In this document: positions 1 through 8,628 of the stretch, in pieces | How positions within the stretch are numbered: position 1 is the first letter of the stretch | Layout of the letters: each line of letters begins with the position of its first letter | DNA from: Aquilaria yunnanensis | Lineage: Eukaryota > Streptophyta > Magnoliopsida > Malvales > Thymelaeaceae | DNA length: 64,000 bases | Assembly: GCA_039654915.1 (NCBI GenBank) | Contig: CM077597.1 | Coordinates: 77,316,001 to 77,380,000, forward strand | Direction of reading: 5' to 3' | Translations under genes and position numbers: made by a program | Notes under the pieces: model-generated | Databases searched by the model: none | What the model was told of the DNA's origin: nothing | The model's input: only the letters and a program-made list of their open reading frames with translations

Positions 1-64
1 GGACAAATTTGTCTAAGTAAAAAGTTCTGAAGAAGTACAAAACAAGAGTCTCACGAAAGCAATC

Positions 65-300
65 GCCGAGGAAAGCAAAAGTAAGTTTTCCGAGGTCTCT
101 TGAGCGAATATGTTCGGGACGAAGGAAAGCAAAAGTATGGTTTTCCGAAGTCCCTTGAGCGAATATGTTCGGGACAAAGGAAAGCAAGAGTATGGTTTTC
201 CGAAGTCCCTTGAGCGAATATGTTCGGGACAAAGGAAAGCAAAAGTATGGTTTTCCGAAGTCTCTCGAGCGAATTATGTTCGGGACAAAGGGAAACAAAG
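65..300 (+). repeat. 55-bp tandem array between pol and the antisense gene of element A
   Basis: The core CGAATATGTTCGGGAC starts at 105, 160 and 215, with a variant (one base inserted) at 270, giving an exact 55-bp period over about four units. Each unit also holds a GGTTTTCCGAAGTC-type segment and an A/G-rich stretch. The core is a degraded form of the palindrome CGAACATGTTCG seen in elements B and D. Short ORFs across this array are only a result of its repetitiveness. Confidence 0.9.
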
Positions 301-425
301 GGATCTGGCAAAAAATACTTAGCCAAATTTTTATCTATTGAGCCAAAGAGTGCTTACAGAGAAGAAAGTTGCTGAAAGACTACAAAAACGAAGAAGAAAA
401 TGAAGACAAAAGGCCCTAGTACAAA

Positions 426-2873
426 CTAAGGAACCTCGGCGTCTTGAGAACTGCCAGCCTCTGTGCTTTTGTCAGCAGCCTTCGGCGTCGAGAAAGAAGG
501 AGGCAGTTTCAAGTACTCGATCTTGGACCAAGTCCACCGAGGCTCCTTCGGGATGTTCATGCCTTCCAGGAAGGAGAGGTCAAAATCTGGGAACTTCTGC
601 AGAATTTGGTGCCGAGCAAGACAAAAGCCGTCTTGAAAGCGCAACTTCGTCATATCATCGGACTCCCGCTTCTTGACCGCCAAATCTGCATAGTCCTTCT
701 CCAGATCCGCGTAATCCTTCTCCAGATCCTTAAGCTTTTTCTTCAATGCCTTCATCTTCTTCTTCTCTTCTGAAGGCTTCTTCAGAGATGCGATCTCGGC
801 TTCGAGCTGGGCCTTTTCCTCGAGCGTCTTCGCAAGGATTGCGTCACTTTCTGACTTATCCTTTTGAATAGCTTCTACGGTCGAAGTCAGCTCCGCCACC
901 CGAGAGCCGATGTCGGAAAGTTTCTGGGAGGTGCCTTTCTCAAGTTCCTCTTTCTCTTTTATGAACCCCTCCCGAAGTTCAGCAATTTCCTTCTCCGAAG
1001 ACTGCTTCAGCTGAGCATTGTCGGCAGCCAACGCCGAACACTGGGCCTTCGTCTTGGTGTAAAGGTCCCAGAGTGACGCCCTCCGTTCTGTCTCTCGCGC
1101 CACCCGAACACGGAGCAACCCGGCATACCCCATCAGCTGCAAAAAAAGCAGACAAAGGGAAAATCATGCTAAGTAAAAAGTGAAGGCGAAATCGGTACTA
1201 AGGAAACAGTGAAGCATACCTGGGCGGCATGTTCAGTGAGTTTGGCGGCCAAAGAGATGTCGCCTGGGTAAGCCTCCGTAAGGGCCTTATAAGAGGCCTC
1301 AGTAAACACCCCTTTGCACATCTGCCTGGCCATCTCGGGACAGTCCTCGGAGTACATGTTCATGTCCTCCGTAAACGTCCAGAAGGGCTCCTTCAGAACT
1401 TTCCCTGCTGGGACTTGGGCATCCCGAAGGGCCCTCTTGCAGGCGTGTTCGGCAACCCAGTCAGGAGCGGCCACCTCCGCTGCACAACAAGGCAGGAAAA
1501 TTGGTTAAGGCCAGAAAACCCTTAAGGATTTACAAGAGAAGAAAAGGATTCTTCGACAAAGTAAAAACCTGCTGGCACCTCGGTAACGTCGTCGTCAAGA
1601 ATCGACGTCGCCTCAGTAGAGATCCCCTTGCCTTTTATTTGGCACCGTTCCTCGGCAGAAGGGGTCTCCTCCCCATCGCCCTCTAGAAGAGCATGCGAAG
1701 GCGTGGGGCTTTGAGGAAGGACGTTGGAAGAAGGGACGTCGACAGAAGGAACCTCGGGCAAAGGGGCAGTAGGGTCTTCGGGCTCCTCGCCTACCTTCTC
1801 CGGAATTTGCGGAAGAGAGGAAGGAGCAGCTTTCTTTGCCCGTTTGGAGGGAGGGCCGCCCGAAGTCTGCTTCCGCCTCCGAGAGGCGGCCTTCTTTGTC
1901 TGCTCGCCCCTCTGGGCCTGCCCGGTAAAAAGAGCCTTGTAGAAGGCAGCCGCGTCGTCACCCATCTCTGAAAAAAGGAAGAGAAGATCAGTGTAAGTCC
2001 AAGATGAAGTTATGAAGGAAAAAAATGAGAAAGTAACTTACTCTCGAAAAAAGACTCATAAGTCTCTTTCCCCCGAAGGAGTTTCACGAGCCAGGAGTCC
2101 TTCCCCGAAGAAGCCGGTTTCGGCATGTTGAGGTCTGTCACATGCTCCTTTACCACCTTGAGTTCCCGAAGGACCTCTTCGGTCATGAGCCTCCAGTTGA
2201 TTGGAAAGGGGTAAAGGGCACGAGGAGAGACCTCGGCAGCCCAGTTAGAGACGGCCCGGACGTGCCTGTCGAAGTCCTCAAAGATAGGTGCTACGTCGGC
2301 GTCTAGCAGTATCTTCGGGTCAACAACATCCATCTTGAGCCTCCCCTGAGCCAACTTGGTCGGGACGTGCGACCAAGCCTCCGACTTCTTCAGGAAAAAG
2401 AATTTTTGTTGCCACCCTCGCCAGCTGTCTTTGGTGGCGAAGGTGAACGTATACTTTTTGCTCCCGGATCCCCGAGGTAGCATAAAGTAGAAGCCACCCT
2501 TCGGGACCACGAAGAGCTTGTAGTACTGAAGAAAAACTACAAAGTGAGGTTTTATTTTGAAAACGCCGCACATACAGAGGAAGGCGTTGAAATAGCAGTA
2601 CGAGTTCGGTGGGAGTTGGTTAACGGCAATGCCATGGAAGCTGCAGAACGCGCTAACCATCTCTGGGGGGGGATACCGAAGTCCGGCCTTCAGTTGGGCT
2701 CGGAAAACGGTGATTTCATCACTTCGGTTGGAGAAAGGAAATTGGTCAGGACGGGGCAACCTCGTCACAGAGTAAGAGGGTAAGAAAAACTTTTTCTTCC
2801 ACTTCGCTAGTTTTGCCGGAGTAGTGCAGCAGGGGTGAGAAAGAAGAGGTTGCCAACTCTCGGGAACAGGCAT
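426..2873 (-). CDS. Antisense gene (aORF) of element A, four exons, intact
   Basis: I read exons at 2873-2042, 1967-1569, 1479-1220 and 1136-426, joined by GT-AG introns of 75, 89 and 83 nt. The donor of intron 1 is GTAAGT. Exon lengths of 832, 399, 260 and 711 nt sum to 734 codons including the stop, so about 733 aa with no interruption. Exon 1 starts MPVPESWQP and resembles the plant 'putative gypsy-type transposon' domain (Pfam PF04195 as I recall it). Motifs include FHGIAVNQLPPNSY, CGVFKI and DSWRGWQQKFFF. Exon 2 is a low-complexity linker with basic clusters (SRRRK, KRAKK) resembling a nuclear localisation signal. Exon 4 is a coiled coil followed by FQDGFCLARHQILQKFPDFD. Function is unknown. 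It lies between pol and the 3' LTR, on the opposite strand. Confidence 0.8.
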
Positions 2874-3702
2874 GATGAAAACGAGTTCGGGAAAAACAAG
2901 GAAAATGAGTTCGGGAAAAACAAAGAAGAATCTTTGAAAAAAGCAAAAGGACTAAAACCCACCAAAGGTCTTGCCGGAATCTGGATTTCTGGAAGCCGTC
3001 GTGAAAAGTGGTCGGAAAAACGCCTAAAAAAGGAGAACCGCCGCGGAAAATTGAGAGAGAATTAGAAGGCAAAAGAAAGCAAAAGCAGAAGAAGAAAGAG
3101 GGTTATGACAGGACTGATATATATAGGCCGAGAAGGCCAGGAGAACCGTCGTTATTAGTACCCCTCGGAAGGCGAAGCGTCGCCATAACTACTAAGAGCG
3201 CCTGAAAAGTCGCGCCAGCCGTACTCAGTACATTCTTACCCAATAAAAGTGTGCCATGTGTCGGTCATCGCGCAGCAAACGTGCCACGTGTCGTCCATCA
3301 CGTCGAGCACGCCCTCTGACACCATTCGGTCTAGAGGCGCCGCCCTAGACTGACTCTGCTGGATACAGGACGCGACGCATGAGCAGACCTATAAAGGCAA
3401 AAAAGTAGGTTACCTCGAAGACACCAAAAGACAGCCTGTGACTTCGGGCAAAACGTCTATCTTCGGTACAAGGTTATCCTATTTCCCCCCGCCACAAGGA
3501 CACCAAGAGACAGCCTGTGACTTCGGGCAGAAGGTGTATCTTCGGCACAGGGACAGCCTATCTTCTCGCGCCTAGAGGACGCAAAAAGGGCTGCCCATCG
3601 CTCCAGGCAAAAGAAGGCGTCTTCGGCGCAGATATCACAACCACAGGACCCGAAAACCGATGAACCGAAGTTTCTCACTTTGGCTTTTCGGAGGAGGGCC
3701 TG
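2874..3702 (-). promoter_or_regulatory. Promoter and leader region of the element A antisense gene, plus PPT of the sense element
   Basis: No ORF of substance lies here. On the minus strand a TATATATA box at about 3116-3127, followed upstream by the GGCC-type context shared with C, B and E, lies about 245 bp before the aORF ATG. A perfect G-box CACGTG is at 3285-3290, with a second near-match (CATGTG) at 3255-3260. On the plus strand the end of the region (3691-3702) is a purine-rich tract directly before the LTR, the expected plus-strand primer. Confidence 0.6.
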
Positions 3703-4673
3703 TGATAGCCAAAGGCTATTGCCTCCTCGGTAGTAACTCCCTGCCAGAATATTGGCCGGGGAGTCTGACGTCACCCAAGAGAGGATCTTTTCATTGACCT
3801 CGGAAGGTGCGAAGTCAAACACTATGAGCTCGAGACTTTGGTTAGCTCGTCAGGAATTTCGAGGACAACACCGTCTCCATCGAGGGGCCAAACTGACCGT
3901 CTTCGGGTAAGAGAGCCATCTCTCGGAAGCAAGGGAGAATCTCCCTGAAGGCAGAGGCCCCGAAGAGGTCTTCCCCGAACAAGAAACACCTGAACAAGGG
4001 AATCCCCGAACTATGGGTGTGAGTCCCGAAGAAGGTGTTCATCAAGGGAACTCCCAGAACTATGGGATAGATCCCGAAGGAGGTGCTCGCACCGAAGGAT
4101 GGATAGAATCCAAAGAGGGTGCACGCATCGAAGGGCGACCTCGCCCAAGGGACCTCGGTAGTACGGTATGAGCATTTAAGGAGCCTCTGACATGCCGCCC
4201 ACAAGCCCTACACGTCACATTAGAACAGCGAACTGACACGCCGTAGCCGCCCCAGTCCTGACACAACCTGTCCGGGTCCAGGGCTAAAGGAGGCTGCAAA
4301 CGGCTGCTTGTCCCCTAGGTCCAAAAATACAGATCAAATCCGACCGAACACGTGTCATGATCTAAACGGACCAGCTACTCCTATAAATACTAGGAAATGG
4401 GACTGGGCAAAGGATGGGCACTCTCCTCCCTCTGAGAAAACACAAAACAGGCAAGACACTTGATCCCTTAGTGTTCTTCCTCCACTTTCACTCAGAAAAC
4501 TGACTTGGGCGTCGGAGGGTCCTCCCCAGAAAAGCAAACCGAGGACCTCCTAACCTCTTCTTTGAGCTTTTCAGGCACACTCAGCTGGGAAACCAGAGCT
4601 CCAGGCGCTCGCCTCCTCAGGAAGTCTCTGCACCTATCAACATGACAGCAAACGAAGATGCCTTGGGGCATCA
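3703..4673 (+). repeat. 3' LTR of element A
   Basis: A 971-bp LTR beginning TGATAGCCAAAGGC and ending GGGGCATCA, preceded by a purine tract. It contains a G-box CACGTG (4349-4354), a TATAAATA box (4382-4389), and the conserved U5 segment ACTTGGGCGTCGGAGG with a degraded stem-loop. It closely resembles the solo LTR at 13299-14271 along its full length, so both belong to one subfamily. Confidence 0.92.
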
Positions 4674-5435
4674 ACCTCTAAGTCATTGTTTCAGGGCAAA
4701 ATGTCTGAAGGAAGTCTCGCGGGCCCTCATGTGCTCAAGATGATTGGGTACGTTGAGAATCTTGAGAGTTTGGGATTTGCTCTTTAGAAAAAGTTGGCTG
4801 TTGATGTAGTCTTGCAATCATTGCTTGAAAGCTACAGTCAGTTTTTCATGAACTATAACTTGAACAACATTGACAAGTCCCTCCCAGAATTGCTCAACAT
4901 GTTGAGAACTGCTGAGCAAAACCTTAAGAAAGCTAAGCCCATTTTGATGGTTCAAAAGGCCAAGGGAAAGGGAAAAGCCAACAAGAAGGATAAAGCTACA
5001 GGAAAGTCAAATGCTAATTATTCTTTAGCTGCACTTAAACCATCTGGTGGTGTGGCAAAGAAAGAGGAGTGCTTCCATTGTAAGCAACCTGGACATTGGA
5101 AGCGCAACTACAAGCTCTATCTTGAAGAACTTGCTAAGGAAAAGGGAAGTAAGACTTCCACTTCAGGATCTAAGTAGAAGTAGAAGATTGGTCCAAGGTG
5201 AAATGGACCTACGTGTTGGAAATGGAGCAAGAATTGCTGCCTTAGCCGTAGGGACTTATGTTCTCACTTTACCTAGTGGATTAGTTTTAGAATTAGACAA
5301 CTGCTACTTTGTACCTACTATTAGTAGAAATTTGATTTCTGTTTTTTGCTTCGACAAGAAAGGTTTTTCATTTATAATAAATAAAAAATGTTGTTCTATT
5401 TATTTGCATGAAATCTTTTATGGTAGTGCTCATCT
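4674..5435 (+). pseudogene. Copia gag C-terminus and protease start, broken
   Basis: The reading frame encodes the end of gag, with an in-frame TAG near 4783. It continues openly at 4794-5177 with a lysine-rich stretch and a zinc knuckle CFHCKQPGHWKRNY, in which the last cysteine of the CCHC set is replaced by tyrosine. Stops at the end of gag are followed by a protease-to-GAG-pre-integrase linker (VGNGARIAALAVGTY, CYFVPTISRNLISV) in a second frame. The coding stretch is cut by the LTR of element B at 5436 and resumes at 24278. It cannot make a functional product. Confidence 0.85.
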
Positions 5436-6294
5436 TGATAGCTGAAGGGCTATCGCCTCTCTCACTACATACTTCCTGTCAAAAGCGTGGCCGGGAAACC
5501 TGGCGTCATCCGAAGGAAGCTCTAACACTGACCTCGGAAGGGGCGAAGTCAAATGCCTCGAACTCAGGACTTCGGCTAGAACGTCAGGAATCTCAAAGAT
5601 GTTACCGGCTCCCCCGGGGGACCAAACGGATCGTCTTCGGGGATAAAGAACCAGCTATTGCAAGTAGGAGAGACTCTCCCCGAATGCGGAACCCCCGAAC
5701 CAGGGAAATCCCCGAACTACGGGCATAATTCCCAAAGAAGGGCATCCGTACCAAAGGACGGCCTCGCCCAGAGGACGTCGGGAGTACGGCATGTGCATTT
5801 AAGGAGCCTCTGACATGTCGCCCACAGGCATTACACGCCGCCTCAAACGGCGGTCTGACGTGCAGACGCCGTTCGAGCCTTGTCACAACCTGTCTCAGTC
5901 CAAGACTCAAGGGACCTATAAACGGCTACTTGTCCCCTACGCCCGAAGGTACAGAAAGCATCCGACCAAACACGTGTCATGATCTGAAGGGGCTGGGCAT
6001 TCCTATAAATACCCGGAAACAGGCCTTGGCAAAGGATCAAACCCTCTCTCCCTGAGAAAACACAAGCAGGCAAGGCCTTCTAACCCCTTAGTGCTCCTTC
6101 TCTATCTCCCCTCAGGACACTGACTTGGGCGTCGGAGGCTCCTCCCCGGAAAAATACTTCGGGGACCTCCTAACCATTTTTTCTGAGCGTTTCAGGCACG
6201 CTCCTTTGGGAAACCTTTGCTCTAGACGTTCTTCCCTTCAGGAAGTCCCTCCCGAAGTCATAATGTCACCCGACGAAGATGCTACTGGGCATCA
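5436..6294 (+). repeat. 5' LTR of element B
   Basis: An 859-bp LTR with ends TGATAGCT and GGGCATCA. It carries a G-box CACGTG (5971-5976), a TATAAAT box at 6004, and the U5 stem TCCCCGG/CGGGGA in the conserved TTGGGCGTCGGAGG context. It is followed by TT and a degraded primer-binding site at 6297-6314, which reads TGTTACC where intact copies read TGGCGCC. Confidence 0.93.
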
Positions 6295-7696
6295 TTTGTT
6301 ACCGTCTATGGGAACTCACTCTTAGGTCGCCATTGTTGAAACTCGGCGTTCAAAGGACAGGGGACTTTCGAAGTCCTCGTCCGCGCCTGAGGCTCAACCG
6401 GCTACCGAGCAAACCCTTCCAGGGACTTCCTCGCCTGAGGAAGAGCTTCCTCTAGTCATAACTATGAGTTTTCTGTGCGACTTTCAATGCTCTGTTGTGG
6501 CTGAAATGACACAGCAAATAGACCTAAGGTGGCCGCAACCAACTCAGGGCCAAATGCCTCCCTCGCCAGCACGCCCTCGGGAGAAAAGCCCTAAACCAAC
6601 TTACCGCAGTTCGGGAAGCGGGGATCTGCGCGAGGAGTCTTCGACGGAAAACATGCTCCTCGGGACACGACCTACGGGACAAACGAGGTCCAAGCGACCT
6701 AAAGTTCCGCGCCAAAGGAGCTCATCACCTGAGGCGAAGTCCCCATCCCCTCGGCGCCGGAGTCACTCCCCGAAGAGACGCCAACAATCTCCCTTCCCAG
6801 AGGCCTACAAGCATCAAGAGGAAGAGCCTAGTGCCACGTTCCTTATGGAGAAGATATTAGCGAGGTTGGAAAGAGTGGAAAAACAAGTAGCTCGCAAACC
6901 GGTCTGGGCAAGGCTGTCTGAAACTTTCTGTGGGGATAAGTCGCCGTTCACCCGAGCAGTAGTTTCGGCAGCCATGCCAGGTGACTTCTGGGTGCCTCGG
7001 CTGGAAACCTATGATGGCCGAACTGACCCACAGGCCCATCTAACAAAATACAAACTCAGCATGATGATGCACGGTGCTGATGACGCTGCCTTGTGCAAAT
7101 GCTTTGAGGTCACCCTCACAGGACCAGCAACAACATGGTACAATTCGTTGGCTCCAGGAACCATCAGGGAGTTCCAGGAGTTATCTACGGCCTTTACACA
7201 GCAATTCATTGGAAGTCGGCCGACGGCGAAGATGCCTGTCCAGATGTTCGACATAGCGCAGAAGAACGGAGAAACCATCCGCGACTATGTCGAAAGGTTT
7301 AACAGAGAAGCCTTAAGTGTTCCAGACTTCCGCCCCGAAATACGCATTCTCGCCATGACACGGGGCCTTCAGAAGGACTCACAGCTGTTCTACGAATTTT
7401 CCAAGGATCCTCCAAACACGCTTGGTGAATTCTACCGAAGGGCCGAGCAGCACATGACGGCCAAAGAGCTAAGGATGGGTGGACCGAAGTCTGATCACAT
7501 CCGCGCCGAAGGGTCCAGTTAGCAAATCCGGTATTCAACTGACCAGGCGGGACGACCTCGAAGAATTAGGGGAAGAAAACCCCCAACGTTCACACCCTTG
7601 AACACCACGAGGACCAACATCCTCATGACGATGGAAAGACAGGGGACCCAGATTCAGCGGCCAAGGGCTATGACCGCTGATAATAAAAAGAACATG
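6263..7696 (+). pseudogene. gag of element B, broken by stops
   Basis: As in the other copies, the frame begins inside the LTR and runs through the primer-binding site. Here it meets a TAG at 6323-6325 where other copies encode glutamine. The main open part is 6464-7522 (352 aa). It contains an Arg/Ser/Pro-rich N-terminal half and the retrotransposon gag core (YDGRTDPQAHLTKY, PATTWYNSL, AFTQQFIGS, GETIRDYVERFN). A CAG-to-TAG change stops it at 7520, after which homology continues to about 7696, just before the zinc-finger motif. Everything beyond is deleted. Confidence 0.85.
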
Positions 7697-7720
7697 TTTG
7701 CTCAAGAGACTTCAGAATAA
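7697..7720. other. Deletion junction with filler DNA in element B
   Basis: Gag homology stops near AATAAAAAGAACATG and integrase homology resumes at about 7721. The segment between reads TTTGCTCAAGAGACTTCAGA. This matches the palindrome-repeat unit of this family, but in the orientation it has in the reversed element D. The filler therefore seems copied from the element's own spacer repeat in inverse orientation. Confidence 0.6.
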
Positions 7721-8316
7721 AGATGCACTTCATCCTAGTAGCTCACCCCAAAGCAATAGGCAAGTAGAAGTATCTAACAGGACCATAAAAGATGGTCTGA
7801 AAAAGAGGCTGGGGGAAGCAAAAGGGAAATGGCCAGGAGAGCTCCCAAGTGTGTTATGGAGCTACAGAACAACACCCCGAAGAGCCACAGGGGACACACC
7901 TTTTTCACTTGTTTTCGGTACGGAGGCTATCATCCCAATCGAGGTAGTGCAACTATCAGTGCGAGTCCAAGTGTTTGATGAAAGGGGAAATGACCTCGGC
8001 CTGAGAACCAAGCTTTGACCTCGTCGGCGAACACAGAGAAATAGCCGAGCTGAGAAGAAAAGCTTTTCAGCAAAGAGTGGCCGCGGCTATAAACTTGCGA
8101 GCCAGGCCAAAGGGAATAAAGGAAGGGGACCTCGTTCTTCGAAAGGCTGAATTTGGACCTCAAAGGCCATCACACGGGGTACTTCGCGCAAATTGGGAAG
8201 GTCCTTATCTAGTACTTGCCGAAGTACGAAAAGGAGTTTACAAACTCGGTGACGTCGAAGGCATAGAATTAAAAAATACATGGCATTCGGATGCCTTGAA
8301 AAAATTCTATGCTTAG
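7721..8316 (+). pseudogene. Integrase C-terminal remnant of element B
   Basis: It encodes the end of the integrase catalytic core ([16 protein letters not shown], with the catalytic-core glutamate in VEVSN), [12 protein letters not shown] and [13 protein letters not shown] one-base insertion near 8018 shifts the frame (TKL then stop). The last 80 codons (8077-8316) are open in another frame and end KNTWHSDALKKFYA. Protease, RT, both RNase H modules and most of integrase are missing, so B could not move on its own. Confidence 0.88.
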
Positions 8317-8628
8317 GATTTTGGTGGGAAAATTGTATTGTACAAGTACAAAAGACTTAGCCAAAATTCTTGAACGTAAATTGTACAAGTTAGAATTTCG
8401 CAAGGGTGATCGCCATGATAAGCGTAAATATGATTTTTTGAAGTCTCTTGAGCGAACATGTTCGGGACAATGGGAAATGAAAAATTTCTAAGTACAAAAG
8501 ATGTAGCCAAAATTTTTCAAAAGAAAGAAAGAATCTTTATTAAGATAGACCCGCTTACAAAGAAGGAAGCTCGCCAAAAAAGTACAAGGAAGGAGAAAAA
8601 GAAAGAAGGCAAAGGACCCTAAGGCAAG
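8317..8628. repeat. Spacer between pol and antisense gene of element B, single palindrome unit
   Basis: The 312-bp spacer has no ORF. It holds one unit of the family repeat with the perfect 12-bp palindrome CGAACATGTTCG (about 8453-8464) followed by GGGAC. A TTTATT at 8536-8541 (AATAAA on the minus strand) lies about 90 bp past the antisense gene stop and is a plausible poly(A) signal for that gene. Confidence 0.6.

Larger units (their letters stand above)
1..4673 (+). mobile_element. Element A: 3' portion of a Ty3/gypsy Tat-clade retrotransposon
   Basis: The left edge of the window falls after the integrase of a Tat-type element. What remains, in sense order, is a tandem-repeat spacer, the antisense four-exon gene on the minus strand, its upstream promoter region, a purine-rich tract (3691-3702) and the complete 3' LTR. 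Homology with the complete elements C, D and E gives this order. Downstream the sequence changes abruptly to Ty1/copia gag, so A is inserted in the copia element. The 5' end and the left copy of the target duplication lie outside the window, so the TSD (expected ACCTC, 4674-4678) cannot be confirmed. Confidence 0.85.
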
